Shown here: positions 45,097-55,851 of the stretch, piece after piece
Position numbering within the stretch: the first letter of the stretch is position 1
Layout: every line of letters begins with the position of its first letter
NCBI RefSeq assembly: GCF_018446385.1
Contig: NC_055987.1
Location: 5,293,705-5,357,704, forward strand
Length of the DNA: 64,000 nt
Reading direction: 5' to 3'
Origin: Zingiber officinale
Lineage: Eukaryota > Streptophyta > Magnoliopsida > Zingiberales > Zingiberaceae
Notes under the pieces: model-generated
What the model was told of the DNA's origin: nothing
What the model saw: the letters and a program-made list of their open reading frames with translations, nothing else
The model's database searches: none
Made by a program: the position numbers and the translations under genes

Positions 45097-46176
45097 TCAT
45101 TCATCATCGCCGTTCTCAGGAATTGTAGCTTTGTCACTGACCAACTTCTCCTTGATTTCTTCTACCGCCTCTACATCTGCAGTCGCCTTCTGAGACCCGG
45201 TAATCCTTGCAAGCATAACAAAAGACATTCCTCCAAGCAGATTGTTCAAACACCTAAGCACCACCACTGATGCCTTGAAAGCAGATGAAGGCAATGCCTT
45301 CTCCATTGCGTACTCGATCCCATTAAGGGTCTGGTACCGGAAATTGCTGCTCAATCCCATATGCAGCGACCAGGTCAGCGCATTCAACACGGTCGGCGGG
45401 GGCTTGTTAGGTGGCTCAAACCCTGAATCCATCTTCTTGCGTAGAGCGATCAGCCCATTTGAGATCGCCGTCCCTGCAAGGCCCGCAGCGAAGCCGACAG
45501 CGGCAAAGGTGACACCTTTATAGACAAAGGTGCCCATACGAGAGATTAGGGAATAAGACCCCGGCTCAAACATGTGGCTGGCGGGGCAGGTGGCAAATAA
45601 GCCAGGTAGAGCAGAGGCGCCGGCTGCGGAGGCAGCCGTGGGCGCCAAGAGGTACATGAGGACGAAGTTGACGATGGATCCGACAACGAGGGTGCAAAAT
45701 ACGAAGTCGAGCTCGCCGAGACCAAAGTTGGGTCGGGAGGCCATGTCGCCGAGGACGCACGCAGTGACGCCGACGACCTCCTCCATGAGGACCTTGAAGG
45801 GGAACTGAGGATCGGCGGCAACTCTAGATCGCCACCCCTCTAGGAAGACACCCAGAGGACCTCCCAGATCTGACGAGGCGGGCTCATCGCGGTTGCGATC
45901 ATCGTCCGAATCACCATCTCCGCCGCGACCGTGGTTGCCGGGTCCATCTGGTGGAAAGGCAGGGCCTCCGCCCGATCGGTCAGGGGAGGTAAAGGATCGG
46001 TTAGGATTCGCATAGCGAGCGATGAGAAGCGGGAAGGAGCCGGTGGAGAGAGGGCGGGGGGAGGGATGAAGGGAGGGGCAAGGATCGCGGCTGAGGTTTG
46101 CACCTCTCGGTACACGGCGAGTTACGGTGCGGATCGGAAGCGATGAGAAGCGGAGAAACGAGGCGTCGGCGGCCAT
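45097..46176 (-). CDS. RETICULATA-RELATED (DUF3411) chloroplast membrane protein
   Basis: 359 residues, single exon. The N-terminus (MAADASFLRFSSLPIRTVTR and a Ser/Pro/Arg-rich stretch to about 60) is a plastid transit peptide. A Gly/Asp-rich acidic linker follows. The DUF3411 domain then begins at about residue 105 (LEGWRSRVAADPQFPFKVLM) and includes GDMASRPNFGLGELDFVFCT, with hydrophobic segments near 155-178, 220-245 and 305-328. The short acidic tail ends ENGDDE. Proteins of this family (RETICULATA/LCD1 and RER1-RER7 in Arabidopsis) sit in the chloroplast envelope and affect mesophyll development and leaf reticulation; their biochemical activity is not settled. Length and domain layout fit RER3/RER4-like members, but I do not assign the member. 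The gene faces the UBA2-type gene tail to tail. Confidence 0.88.
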   Translation of the reverse strand: MAADASFLRFSSLPIRTVTRRVPRGANLSRDPCPSLHPSPRPLSTGSFPLLIARYANPNRSFTSPDRSGGGPAFPPDGPGNHGRGGDGDSDDDRNRDEPASSDLGGPLGVFLEGWRSRVAADPQFPFKVLMEEVVGVTACVLGDMASRPNFGLGELDFVFCTLVVGSIVNFVLMYLLAPTAASAAGASALPGLFATCPASHMFEPGSYSLISRMGTFVYKGVTFAAVGFAAGLAGTAISNGLIALRKKMDSGFEPPNKPPPTVLNALTWSLHMGLSSNFRYQTLNGIEYAMEKALPSSAFKASVVVLRCLNNLLGGMSFVMLARITGSQKATADVEAVEEIKEKLVSDKATIPENGDDE

Positions 46177-46604
46177 GGCAGTTCTCAGGCGAGGGCGGGC
46201 GAAGGTATCTCGGTATTAACGAAGGAGAGAGATGGTGCTTTATCAGATCCAATGTATGGATCAAACTAAGGTCCATATCTACTAACCAACGACATTTAAC
46301 CAAACCGTCAAATAGGAAATGTGAACGATCTTTAGCACACAAGTGACGATGCGATACGATTATTTTGCTGTTTCCTGTCCGACGAGATCATGCGTACACG
46401 AAACAACAACGAGAGTTTTGTGAATTGAGCATATCGAAAAAAGATTCCATATTCCTGATCTATCCTTATGGATTTTACGATATTATATTGATTCAAGCGA
46501 GTAATATGGACAAGATGGTCCTTAGTAAGGGTAAATATGGAATAATGATTAGTAGTGGTTGGTGGAATATATAATCTTATAAGATGCATTAAATAGACGT
46601 CTTA
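46177..46604. other. Promoter region of the RETICULATA-related gene
   Basis: No second gene is seen. The sequence between the ATG at 46176 and the start of the segmental duplication at 46605 is the only unique upstream DNA this gene has. Confidence 0.5.
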
Positions 46605-48960
46605 TAATAACGCTACATTCCACGTCACCTTCATGGTCAGGTGTAATTGGTGGATTCCCCGTGTATGAACTGGGTTTTTATCTTTATGTACGTGAAAAGT
46701 CAGTCTTTTCCTTAATTCATTTGAAATATCAGCTAAATTAAGATGGTAATTTATTGTTTCCTTTATTAATTAGAAAAATAATAATAAACTAATAGGAATG
46801 ATTTAAAAGGACTGATAGTGCCAGAGGGATCTTTTCTATGAGGGAAGAAAAATATTATTTTAAATTAAAGAAAATAAAATGTTTCTTTAAAATTTAGAAT
46901 TTAAAAGCGACTTAAAGTAATAATAGAAAAATTATTTACACTCTCTAAATTCTAAATTTTAAAGGGAGATTTTATTTATTTATATTCAAAATGACATATA
47001 TTTTCTATCCTTTAACTGGTAGGACAGGAGGAGAGGAAAATTATTGATAGCAGATCATGTCTCCGATAGTGCCCCTTATTACGCGTGAGTAAAAATGAAG
47101 CTTAAATGAGCAAATTTAAAAGAAATTTCTCATTTAAAATATCAAAGAATGATAAAATATGGTAGTAAAGAAATAAAAATGGTAAGGGATATTTCATAAA
47201 TTATGAACATTAACGGGTATAAACGAAAACAAATAAAAGTTACAATTAAGATGAGATACTTGATATATATTGGGCACTTTTGACAATTAGAAACGTCTTC
47301 ATGTATGAGAGGTGTCTATAGTAAACGGTCATCGTAAACATGTAGGTTAACAACTTGTTATATAGAGAAAGAGGGGGAAATTTTAACCTGAATATCCTTA
47401 TTTTACATATTCATGGACGACTAAATATGAATCCGGACACCAAGTGTGTATATATATATATATTTATAATGTCCTTTAAATTTTAAAACTAGCTCAAGTA
47501 TCTCACCTTTACATTATTTTTTATTTCAAACCTACAATCTTTTATTTTCTCTCATCTTCTTTATAAAAAAAATTAATCATTGTTGGAAAAAATTCTAGGA
47601 AGCTTACGGTCGTCCAAAGTGCGAGCATTTACTATCCATAGACTAAGTTTATAACTCTAAATACTTAGGATGCGTTTGGTTCGGGGTTATTCTTGATAAT
47701 CTTGGTTATCCATCCAAGGTTATCAACAAAAACCTTGTTTGGTTTAGGTATTTGATGATTCCCGAGTAATGTTCCATGCCCGACACGTCAACAAAAGGGT
47801 CATATAGTCCAGAATCGGAAAACCTTAGAAAACTAAGGTTTTTCTTGATTCCGGGGTTAACGAATTTTTTTTTACCAAAAATACCCTCTGATAAGAAAAA
47901 ACATGGAAAAAGAGAAAAAACTGTAAAAAAAATATTAAAAATGTAAAAAAATAAAAAAATGTTTAAAAAATTTTAAAAATTTTAAAAATAAATAATTTTA
48001 AAAAATAAAAATTTTTAAAAAATATAAATTTTAAAAATAAAAAATTTTAAATTTTTAAAAATTTAAAAAAATTTAAAAAATTAAAAAATAAAATAAATAA
48101 ATAACAATTAAAATTTAAGAAATGTAAAAATATAAAAAATATAAATATAAAAAAATATAAAAACATTAAAAAAATAAAAAAAAACATAAAAAAGTAAAAA
48201 AATATACAAGAAAAAGAAAAGTAAAAAAAAAAGATAAGAAAATAAATAATAATAATAATATTATGTATAGTTGATTTTGTAACTGAGGGTAATATGATAA
48301 AATATTAAACTAAGGTATTCATTAAAACCTTCAAACAAATAAGTTTTGTTACATTACCTACGTTGAACCAAACAACATTTGATTATGTTTTATTCCTCAT
48401 AACCTTGGTTATGTGATTACCTGGTAATCACATAACCAAGGTTATACATGATAACTTGAACCAAACGCACCCTTATAGTTGATAGATACAATTTTTAGCA
48501 TGGAGAGGAAGGGAAAAAAATTATGATTAGGGAGTCTTAAATAGAAACCAACCAATCGATAATAAAATTATGACTTGTTAGCTATCAGCTTATAATTGTT
48601 AGATGCTCATTGGTCATGCGAAAGGCCGTGGTATCAGTCCTTTGTGATTTAACTTCTTTTAAAATATGTGGGACTATCCTAAGGATCGCTAAGTTACTGA
48701 TTTGATACAATGATTGTCATGATATTGCCCCCATAGGCATAGCCAAAATAATACTTGGTGTTGGATAAAACGTATCATAGGTGATGAATAGTGCTCATAT
48801 TTTTTTTCATATTTTTCTTAACAAAAACTCAGAGTTTAACACTTTTAGTTTTATTTAGTTCAGGGCTTGTGGCAACTCTTACTTCAAGATCCGTAATCGA
48901 CGATTATTTTCGTTGAGCAATTCACTAGAAATTCGATAATTACAAAAAAACATATAAAAA
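46605..48960 (+). repeat. Segmental duplication, left copy
   Basis: It begins AACGCTACATTCCACGTCAC and is closely matched by the sequence starting at 53893 (AACGCTAGATTCCACGTCAC) up to about 54849, and then by 63356-64000. The order and orientation are the same. The left copy alone contains the Harbinger-type element at 47668-48472. The unit has no gene I can recognise. Confidence 0.88.
47668..48472. mobile_element. PIF/Harbinger-type non-autonomous element, 805 bp
   Basis: Inverted ends of about 40 bp (GGATGCGTTTGGTTCGGGGT on the left; the complement of TTGAACCAAACGCACCC on the right, with a second matching block CTTGGTTAT) and TTA on both sides (47665-47667, 48473-48475). The middle (about 47930-48250) is almost pure A/T with A-runs. 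No transposase is present. The duplicate of this locus (around 63565-63580) lacks the element and shows the empty site. Confidence 0.88.
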
Positions 48961-49164
48961 GATGATTACAAGTTTGCATAAAATAAATTATATTGATAAT
49001 ACAAAAATTCGATGTACAGTGCAGTTGTTGACACAGCGTTGTAGTTGAAAGTCGGAGACGCACGATAAGCGTTTGAGCTTTAATTTGAAATCAAAAGTTG
49101 TAGCTTGTTTATTCTCCTTTGCGGCTGCCGAACAATGCTTTTATAAAGTGTTAAGAGCGCCTCC
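48961..49164. other. Short non-coding stretch before the old Copia LTR
   Basis: It holds no recognisable gene. Its counterpart in the second copy of the duplication would lie beyond the end of the window. Confidence 0.4.
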
Positions 49165-49331
49165 TGTAAGTGCCCCGTAATAATTTTGATGTGATCAACC
49201 AAATAAAGTTAGGTCCTTTTGGTATTTAACCTCTGTGTCTAAGTGTGCAGGAACTTAGAAACACAGGAACTCGAGCGAAAGACGCAACTAGCGAGAAGGG
49301 CAGCATGAGACAGAGCCAACGGGCTCGGTGG

Positions 49332-50199
49332 TGTTGGTCCCTTTGGAGGCCGGCAAGAGGGGAGGGGTGAATTGCCCTACAAGATAAAACAAAAAAAAAC
49401 CTTTCTCGGATATTCAACTAACTTAAAAGAACTTGTAATTAAAAGGGCAGAGACTAATTAAAACAGAAAATAGACACAGAGGAATTACTTGGTTTGCAAT
49501 CAGAGGATTGCTAATCCAAGGCAAAGAAGGCGCACTAATTGATTCTCCTCTGGGCGGAGTAGCCTCTTACAGCGTTGAAAGCACAAAAAGAAATAACAAA
49601 TGAAAGCACTGGATTACAAGTAGTTGTTCTTGATTAATTGCTTTGCTTCTGGACCAAGGCTATATTTATAGCCTTGGTCGGGGCGCCTGGAAGGGTTCCG
49701 GGCGCCCTGGGGGGATAAAACTTTATCCCCCAACGTTCAGATCGAGTTTGACTCGATCTGGTCAAAAACCACATTCCGGGCGCCCCGGACCCCAAAAGTC
49801 AACTCTGGTTGACTTTTTCCGTCCGGGCCTCCGTTCAGGTTCCGCTCGCCTCGGTCCGGGTCTTCCACTTCGGCTCCACTAGCTTGGGTGATCTCGGCCA
49901 TCCAGAATAGGGCTCACCCGAACCCATGTTCCGGCCTTCTCGAGCGACCTTCACTTCCTGGTTTCTCGTCCCTCGGAAACGCCGCGCGCTTCGTTCTTGT
50001 CGCCGATGTACTCTTCCGCACACCTCGTCCCTCGGACGCACCGAGCCCGTCGGCTCTCTCCGTGCCGTCCTTCTCGCTAGCCGCATCTTTTGCTCAACTT
50101 CCTGTGTTCCTAAATTCCCGCACACTTAGACAAGGGTTAAACACAACAGAACCTAGCTTAACTTGTTTGATCACATCAAAACACCTCGGGGTTCCAACA
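49332..50199 (-). repeat. 3' LTR of the second Copia element
   Basis: 868 bp. It contains a single GGGCGCC-type block pair near 49680-49710 and 49775-49795, where the other LTR has a run of them. Confidence 0.88.
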
Positions 50200-50956
50200 A
50201 TCTCCCCCTTTTTGATGTGAGCAACCCAAGTTAAGCTAGGGTAATACAGATGCAATAAAAACAATTTATTTGCAATTAAGTCCAAAGATATTTCAATTTA
50301 ATAAGTGTATACTTCCCCCTAGACTTAACATACTTCTCCCCCTTTGATCACATAAAAAATAGGGGTTCTCTAAACAAGTCTAAGGTTAAAAAAAATTTAA
50401 GTGAAAAAAAAATTCTAAGGCAATTAATATTTATTTCTAAGGCAATGTTTCAAAAGAGAATATCTAGTTTAAAAAAAAATTCTAAGTCAATATTCAGAAA
50501 ATTTTTAAGTGAATTTTTATAAAAGATTTCTAAGGCAATTTCCAAAGGAAAATGTCTAAGACAATATTCATAGAAAAATTCCTAAGTTAAAAAAAATATC
50601 TAAGTTAATTTAAAAAGATTTAAGTCAATTTCCAAAAAGAATTTCTAAGTCAATTTTCAGAAAATTTCTAAGTCAATAATTTTCAGAAATTTTCTAAGTC
50701 AATTAAAAAAAATTAATTTCCAAAAAAAATTATTATAAATTAATTTTAAATATATAAATTGAATAACTCTTTTAAAGCATTAGGTAAATTAAATTAATAC
50801 TTTTTCAGTTAGTCAATTAAACTTTTCATTTCGATACTTGGCTTCCAGGTCGTGGCGAAGCACTAGGCCTTCTTGGTTATTGGAGCAACAACCACTTCCT
50901 TAGACAAAGCCTCATAATGAAATTAGTCGTTTAATTTCCTTGCTGAAAATGCTAAG
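50200..50956 (-). other. AT-rich interior of the second Copia element
   Basis: Non-coding. Its striking feature is the repeated phrase TTCTAAGTCAATTTTCAGAAA and variants (TCTAAGGCAAT, TCTAAGTTAA) from about 50380 to 50710, a degenerate tandem repeat. Confidence 0.65.
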
Positions 50957-52389
50957 TTAAATTAAACAGGTTTTTGGAACCCAGTAGAGGTTCCTACCTA
51001 CAGAGTTAACCAAGTATTTCCTAGGTACATAGATTTTTGATATATTTCTAATTTGACTTTGATGAAATCTATAATACCAATTTAAACATCTATAATTTCT
51101 AAAAGTAGAAATATTTGAACTTTTATATTTTTTCAGTCTTTCTATTTCTTCTTTTAGTTTTTCATTGTGAATTTTCAATTTATCAAAATCCTCTATTAGA
51201 CATGATTTTGCTAAAATTCTTTTTGTTTCCAGAATTTCATTTTTTAATTTGGTATTTTCATTTTCTAATCTATACATGGATTTAGTCATTGCCTTAATGC
51301 CAGAGTAAAGTTGATCAGGGGGTAAGAGGCATACCTCACTTACCATATCAGACTTGCTCTGCTTCGCTGCCTCATCTGAGGTCGCTCCCCCTTCATCGAT
51401 GCTAGGTTCTGACGAACTTTGCCCTTCGTAACTTGCCATCAGCACTATCCCAGCATATTCTTGAGCTTCTGATTCGGATGAAGAAGTGTCGTCCCAAGTT
51501 GCTTTTAGGTTGTGTTTCTTGGGTGTCTTCATTTTGACCTTCTTGAGTTCTGGGCAGTCTTCCCTTAGGTGTCCCTCCTTCCGACACTGGTAGCACCGCA
51601 CCTTTCTTCTACCTTTTGATTCTTTTGATTCTGCATTTTAAATTTATTAGATCTAAAAAACTTTTTAAAGTTTCTTACCATGTATGCTTCTTTGTCGTCT
51701 TCGGAGTCTGACTCGGGTTCATCCTTGTTGGTTGCGTTTAGCGCCATAGTCTGGGTTGTGTCCTTTGATGTCTCTGCACATCTAGTTTCGTGTAATTCAA
51801 GGGTAGAAAAACATTCCTCTAATGTACTTACCTCCAAATCTTTTGAGATGTAGTAGGCGTCGATGATTGAAGTCCACTCCGGAGTTCGAGGAAATGCGTT
51901 GAGCGCGTAGCGTATTGTATCCCGATTTGATACCTTTTCTCCGAGGTTCTCGAGACTAGTAATTAGTTCTTTTACCTTCGCGTGTAGACTGGCTACTTTC
52001 TCACCTTTTTCCAGACGGATGTTCATCAGTTTGTTACGGAGGATGTCCCTTCTAGCGAGCTTTGCTTCGGACGTGCCTTCGTGGAGTTCCAAGAACTTCT
52101 CCCAAAGTTCTTTAGCAGACACATAGTTTCCGATGCGATTGACCTCTTGAGGCGGTAACACACTCAGCAGGTGATGTTCCGCACGGTTGTTTGCTACCGA
52201 CTCATTCTGCTCCTTCTTTGTCCAATCGCTCTCTTTTTTTTCTTTTCCATCTTTATCTACTGGAGCTATAAAACCATATTTCATAATAAACCGAATTTCA
52301 AAATCTGTTTTTAGGAATACCTTCATACGACGCTTCCAGTCTGCGAAGTTCCCCTCGAATTTTGGTAGGACGATACTTGGTCCGGCCAT
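50957..52389 (-). pseudogene. gag region of the second Copia element (fossil)
   Basis: It opens MAGPSIVLPKFEGNFADWKR, a Copia gag start (DUF4219/UBN2 type), continues with LHEGTSEAKLARRDILRNKL and LITSLENLGEKVSN, then a zinc knuckle CYQCRKEGHLREDC, an acidic Ser-rich stretch, a coiled coil and the YLVNSVGRNLYWVPK end. The same order of parts is found in the gag of the element at 14926, but the sequences are clearly different families. It is not in one intact frame. Confidence 0.8.
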
Positions 52390-52445
52390 CTTGTTGCTTC
52401 GATCGGCGGTTAGTCTTCCTGAAGCGTCCTTGCTCTGATACCACT

Positions 52446-53376
52446 TGTTGGTCCCTTTGGAGGCCGGCAAGAGGGGAGGGGTGAATTGCCCTACAAGATA
52501 AAACAAAAAAAAAACTTTCTTGGATATTCAACTAACTTAAAAGAACTTGTAATTAAAAGGGTAGAGACTAATTAAAACAGAAAATAGACATGGAGGAATT
52601 ACTTGGTTTGCAATCAGAGGATTGCTAATCCAAGGCAAAGAAGGCACACTAATTGATTCTCCTCTGGGCGGAGTAGCCTCTTACAGCGTTGAAAGCACAG
52701 AAAGAAATAACAAATGAAAGCACTGGATTACAAGTAGTTGTTCTTGATTAATTGCTTTGCTTCTGGACCAAGGCTATATTTATAGTCTTGGTCAGGGCGC
52801 CTGGAAGGGTTCCGGGCGCCCTGGGGGGATAAAACTTTACCCCCAACGTTCAGATCGAGTTTGACTCGATCTGGTCAAAAACCACATTCCGGGCGCCCCG
52901 GAGGGTTCCGGGCGCCCCGGAGGGTTCCGGGCGCCCCGGATGGTTCCGGGCGCCCCGGACCCCAAAAGTCAACTCTGGTTGACTTTTTCTGTCCGGTCAC
53001 TCCGCTTCGGTTCAGCTCGTCTCGGTCCGGGTCTTCTGTTCCGGCTCCACTAGCTTGGGTGATCTCGGCCATCCGGAATAGGGCTCACCCGAACCCATGT
53101 TCCGGCCTTCTCCTCGAGCAGCCTTCCTTCCCGGTTTCTCGTCACTCGAACGTCGCGCACGTTCTTCTCGTCCACCGGTGTACTCTTCCGCGGACACCTC
53201 GTCCCTCGGACGCACCGAGCCCGTCGGCTCTCTCCCGTGCCGTCCTTCTCGCTAGCCGCGTCTTCCGCTCGACTTCCTGTGTTCCTAAGTTCCTGCACAC
53301 TTAGACACAAGGGTTAAACTACGCAGGACCTAGCTTAACTTGTTTGATCACATCAAAACACCTCGGGGTTCCAACA
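52446..53376 (-). repeat. 5' LTR of the second Copia element
   Basis: 931 bp. It carries four tandem TTCCGGGCGCCCCGGA-type units at about 52886-52962, against one in the other LTR, which explains most of the length difference. Confidence 0.88.
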
Positions 53377-53892
53377 GGTGAGTCTGAGATATGAAGTGTT
53401 GCGGAAAAGTACTCGGGCGGACGAGAAGGAGGTGCACGGTGTTTCCGAGGGACGAGAAGCCGGAGCGGAAGTTTGCTCGAATGTCAGAAGTTGGGTTCGA
53501 GTGAGCTCTATTCCAAATGGCCAAGATCACCCAAGCGGAGCCGGAGTCGGAGCGAAAGACCTGTACCCAAGCAAGTGGAGTCGGAGAGGAAGAACCCAAA
53601 CCAAATAGTTAACATGATGTTTACTTGGGTTCGGGCACCCGGAGCAAGCTTTTATCAGGAACATGATGTGACACATTCCGGTGCGACGGGGATAAAAGTT
53701 TATCCCCTCTCAGGTACCTAGAACCCTTCTAGGCGCCCTGACAAGCGCCTCGACCAAAGCTATCAATATAGCTCTGGTCCTAGAATGTCATAACAACACT
53801 TGTAATTCATTTCTTTTCAATCTTGTTCTGTAACTGAGTGTTTTAATTGTTGTAAAGAAGCTTCTCCGCCTGAAAGAAAGTTTAGTGCGCTT

Positions 53893-54818
53893 TCTGTAAC
53901 GCTAGATTCCACGTCACCTTCATGCTCAGGTGTAATTGGTGGATTCCCCGTGTATGAACTGGGCTTTTATCTTTATTTATGTGAAAAGTCAGTCTTTTCC
54001 TTAATTCATTTGAAATATCAGCTAAATTAAGATTGTGGTTTATTGTTTCCTTTATTAATTAGAAAAATAATAATAAACTAATAGGAATGATTTAAAAGAC
54101 TGATAGTGCCAGAGGGATGTTCTGTCCAATAATCTCTTTTCTGTCCATTATACGAGGGGAGAAAAATATTATTTTAAATTAAAGAAAATAAAATATTTCT
54201 TTAAAATTTAGAATTTAAAAGCGACTTAAAGTAATGATAGAAAAATTATTTACACGCTCTAAATTCTAAAATTTAAAGGGAGATTTTATTTATTTTTATT
54301 CAAAATGACATATATTTTCTATCCTTTAACTAAGTAGGACAGGAGAGGAAAATATGGATAGCAGATCATGTCTCTGATAGTGCCTTTAGTACGCGTGAGT
54401 AAAGATGAAGCTTAAATGAGCTAATTTAAAAGAAATTTCTCGTTTAAAATGATCAAAGAATGATAAAATATGGTAGTAAAGAAATAAAAATAGTAAGGGC
54501 TATTTCATAAATTATCAACATTAACGGGTATAAACGAAAACAAATAAAAGTTACAATTAAGATGAGATACTTGTACTAGTTTTAAATTTTCAAAGAACAT
54601 GTAAAAATAAAGATGAATTGAGTAATATGAGATATATATCGGGGCACTTTTGATCATGGGAGACACCTCCATGTATGAGAGGTGTCTACACTAAGCGATC
54701 GTCGTGAATATGTAGGTTAACAACTTGTTATATATAGAGAAAGAGGAATTTTAGCTTGGATATCCTTACTCTACACATTCATGATTCATGAATGATTGAA
54801 TATGAATCCGGCCACCAG

Positions 54819-54849
<31 letters not shown>
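53893..54849 (+). repeat. Segmental duplication, right copy, first part
   Basis: It matches 46605-47460, in the same orientation, with small differences and one extra stretch of about 55 bp near 54570-54630. It ends in a (TA)n run (54824-54849) into which the MULE is inserted. Confidence 0.88.
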
Positions 54850-54852
<3 letters not shown>

Positions 54853-55851
54853 CGTTTCTTCCGGACTGCTGCGGACTTGGCCTCGTGACAGGTCCGCGTC
54901 ACTTGTTTTTGTTAGAGTATATTAGTTTTTTTCCACTGTTTTCCGCAGCTCTAACTTCTCCTTCATCCTTCCTCCTTCATCGCGACGCGGTCGCAGAAGA
55001 GGAACACCCACAGTCGCGAGAAAACTCCACAGTCGCGAGGAAACTCCACAGATTTCTCCTTCCTCCTTCCTCGTGACGCGCTGCAGAAGAAGAACACCCA
55101 CAGCCGCGAGGAAACTCCATAGATTTCTCCTTCCTCCTTCCTCCTTCCTCGCGACGCGGTTGCGGAAGAGGAACACCCACAGTCGCGAGGAAACTCCATA
55201 AATTTCTCCTTCCTTATTTCTCCTTTCTCCTTCCTCCTTCGTCGCGACGCGGCCGCAGAAGAGGAACACCCACAGCCGCGAGGAAACTCCACAAAGTTCT
55301 CCTTCCTCCTTCCTCATTTCTCCTTCCTCCTTCGTCGCGACGCAACCGCAGAAGAGGAACACCCACAGGCCGCCCGAAGCTAGGGTTTCTGCCCCTTTCT
55401 CCTTCGTCGCGACGCAACTGCAGAAGAGGAACACCCACAGGCGCCTTAGCTTCCTCCTTCGTCGTGATAAGCTGAACCTAGGGTAACATCTTTAAGGACT
55501 TATACTTTGCTGTGTTTAACTTAGAGGATATCTTTAAGGACTTATATAGTTTTTCAATGCAACATAGATAGAGGATATTTATTTCTTCTTATTCAATTTA
55601 GGACTTTTCTCTATCAAATTGTTTGTCATTTTTACTCTAAAAAATAAGTTATAGTTTTTATTTATTTATCTACTTATCTAGTGTCAAATATAATGCGAGG
55701 ACTCTCAGAAATGGAAGAAAATAGAGTTGATGATCAAGAATTCATTCCCCAAGTTGCAGATGATAGAAAACCAAAAATTGGAATGGAATTCTCATCACTA
55801 GAGGAGGCATAGTCGTTCTATAACCAATATGCACGAGAAGCTGGATTTAGT
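54850..55851 (+). repeat. Left terminal inverted repeat of the MULE
   Basis: It includes about six tandem units of roughly 60-70 bp (GAGGAACACCCACAG, CGCGAGGAAACTCCA, TTCTCCTTCCTCC, GCGACGCG) at 54960-55450, and then the first 50 or so codons of the transposase. The right repeat has about three such units. Confidence 0.85.

Larger units (their letters stand above)
49332..53376 (-). mobile_element. Second gag-only Copia (SIRE-like) LTR element, minus strand
   Basis: On the minus strand the order is 5' LTR (52446-53376), primer site (complement of GCTCTGATACCAC, 52431-52443), gag region, AT-rich interior, polypurine tract (complement of ATCTCCCCCTTTTTGATG at 50200) and 3' LTR (49332-50199). 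LTR ends are TGTTGG...CCAACA. Target flanks GGTGG (49327-49331) and GGTGA (53377-53381) agree at 4 of 5. LTR similarity is high outside a GC-rich repeat, so the element is fairly young. Only gag is recognisable, with no pol. It looks non-autonomous, as does the element at 14926. Confidence 0.87.
49165..53892 (+). repeat. Old Copia LTR (plus strand), split by a younger relative
   Basis: The outer parts 49165-49331 and 53377-53892 together resemble the reverse complement of the LTRs of the element inserted between them: TGTAAGTGCCCCG...TTTTGATGTGATCAA at the start, GTGTCTAAGTGTGCAGGAAC, then CGACGGGATAAAAGTTTATCCCC-like and CTTCTCCGCC segments at the end. It is therefore a more diverged LTR of a related family lying in the opposite orientation. 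No coding part of its own is visible. Confidence 0.7.

Noticed and set aside
45546-46146. Plus- and minus-strand frames overlapping the RETICULATA-related gene
   Set aside because: They are frame shadows of its GC-rich 5' half.
54922-55438. Repetitive Arg/Glu-rich minus-strand frames in the MULE left inverted repeat
   Set aside because: They are translations of the tandem units in the inverted repeat, not genes.
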